Below are positions 30,467-31,053 of a DNA stretch of 31,053 bases, one piece after another (position 1 is the stretch's first letter; each line of letters starts with the position of its first letter). The position numbers and the translations under genes are program-made. Under the pieces are notes generated by a model. It searched no databases, was not told where the DNA came from, and saw only the letters and a list, made by a program, of their open reading frames with translations. The DNA is taken from the NCBI RefSeq assembly GCF_022095675.1, contig NZ_JAHYSG010000135.1:1-31053 (forward strand), written 5' to 3'. The DNA is from Dactylosporangium sp. AC04546 (GTDB lineage Bacteria; Actinomycetota; Actinomycetes; Mycobacteriales; Micromonosporaceae).

Positions 30467-31053
30467 GCTCGAGCTTGGTGAGAATGTGCCCGACATGCGT
30501 CTTCACAGTGGTCTCGGCAACATGCAGCCGCTCACCGACCTCGGCGTTGGACAGCCCTTGAGCAACGAGCAGCAGTACCTCCCGCTCGGTCAGATCCGCG
30601 AGCCGCCGCCCCTTCCCGGCAAGGCCCCCGTTCCCGCCGCCTCCTGCACCGCGGCTTCCGCCCTCGACTCCGGTTCCCCTCCCGGCTGCGGCTCCGCCAC
30701 CGGCGTCTCCTTCAGCGGGCGGGGCGAACCGCCCAGCGAACCGCTCCAGCAGCCGCCGGGTCACCCGCGGCGCGACGACGGCATCACCAGCGGCCACGAC
30801 GCGAATCGCGGACAGCAGTTCGGCGGGCGGCGCGTTCTTCAGCAGGAACCCGCTGGCTCCCGCCTGCAACGCCGCGAACGCGTCCTCGTCGGTGTCGAAC
30901 GTCGTCAGCACCAGCACCCGCGGCAGCCCACCCCGCGCAACCAGCTCCGCGGTGGCGGCAACCCCGTCCATGACCGGCATCCGGATGTCCATGACCACGA
31001 CGTCCGCCTCCAGCCCGAGCAGCAGCCGCAACGCCTCCGCCCCGTCCCCCGCC
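30387..31053 (-). CDS. NarL/LuxR-type response regulator (5' end outside window)
   Basis: The visible 221 residues cover most of a two-component response regulator. The receiver domain has the phospho-acceptor Asp in VVVMDIRMPVMDG, the switch Thr in VLVLTTFDTDEDAF and the conserved Lys in GFLLKNAPP. The C-terminal LuxR helix-turn-helix reads LTEREVLLLVAQGLSNAEVG, then HVAETTVKTHVGHIL. Between them is a long Gly/Ala-rich linker of about 40 residues (PPAEGDAGGGAAAGRGTGVE, GGSRGAGGGGNGGLAGKG), longer than usual in this family. The sensor kinase is expected just beyond the right edge. The start codon is not in the window. Confidence 0.92.
   Translation of the reverse strand, partial: AGDGAEALRLLLGLEADVVVMDIRMPVMDGVAATAELVARGGLPRVLVLTTFDTDEDAFAALQAGASGFLLKNAPPAELLSAIRVVAAGDAVVAPRVTRRLLERFAGRFAPPAEGDAGGGAAAGRGTGVEGGSRGAGGGGNGGLAGKGRRLADLTEREVLLLVAQGLSNAEVGERLHVAETTVKTHVGHILTKLELRDRVQAVVLAYESGLVRPESAGAGS

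Overview
The window is about 31 kb of very GC-rich DNA with strong G/C preference at third codon positions, GTG/TTG starts, many leaderless-looking starts and secreted CBM-bearing hydrolases. It suggests the chromosome of a filamentous actinomycete, most likely Micromonosporaceae (inference from protein style, not from a marker gene). I see no rRNA, tRNA, CRISPR array, transposase or phage gene.

Layout. 1-406: tail of an incoming gene, a 39-aa single-span membrane peptide and a perfect bidirectional hairpin terminator. 412-3528: secreted alpha-amylase (two starch-binding modules, FN3, GH13) behind a promoter packed with TTGCAA-type operators. 3558-8580 (minus): an overlapping operon of a DedA-family membrane protein, a nitroreductase, a double-headed Hsp70 (two ATPase domains, one substrate domain) and an unknown helical protein. 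8840-11996 (plus): a glucose/mannose-type ABC importer (binding protein and two permeases, no ATPase). 11936-13027: two small divergent membrane/secreted unknowns. 13093-18445 (minus): ECF sigma factor, small beta-rich protein, cytoplasmic-looking subtilisin and TPR-CHAT caspase-like protease. 18532-21087: divergent membrane metallophosphoesterase and PLP decarboxylase, followed by the remains of a GGDEF/EAL gene. 21405-23352: secreted SGNH hydrolase with CBM2, divergent from a membrane-anchored unknown. 23353-23578: nested inverted repeats. 23579-28047: alpha/beta hydrolase divergent from a WYL regulator fused to a VOC domain, then a ROK protein divergent from an ABC-2 permease without an ATPase. 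28099-31053: secreted SGNH hydrolase with ricin-type lectin, a polyphosphate-glucokinase-like ROK protein, a doubtful small ORF and a NarL-type response regulator cut by the window end.

How it fits together. Much of the window concerns sugar acquisition: starch breakdown outside the cell, CBM-targeted ester hydrolysis, a glucose-type importer and two ROK-family proteins. The most unusual unit is 13093-18445, where a sigma factor is co-encoded with two different proteases and a small possible partner. This recalls the logic of type III-E CRISPR (TPR-CHAT protease controlling a sigma factor through a cleaved partner), but no CRISPR component is present; I propose a CRISPR-independent proteolysis-sigma switch. 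A second notable signal is a palindromic element lying in frame inside the CHAT gene, whose arm sequence recurs in the intergenic repeat near 23.4-23.6 kb.
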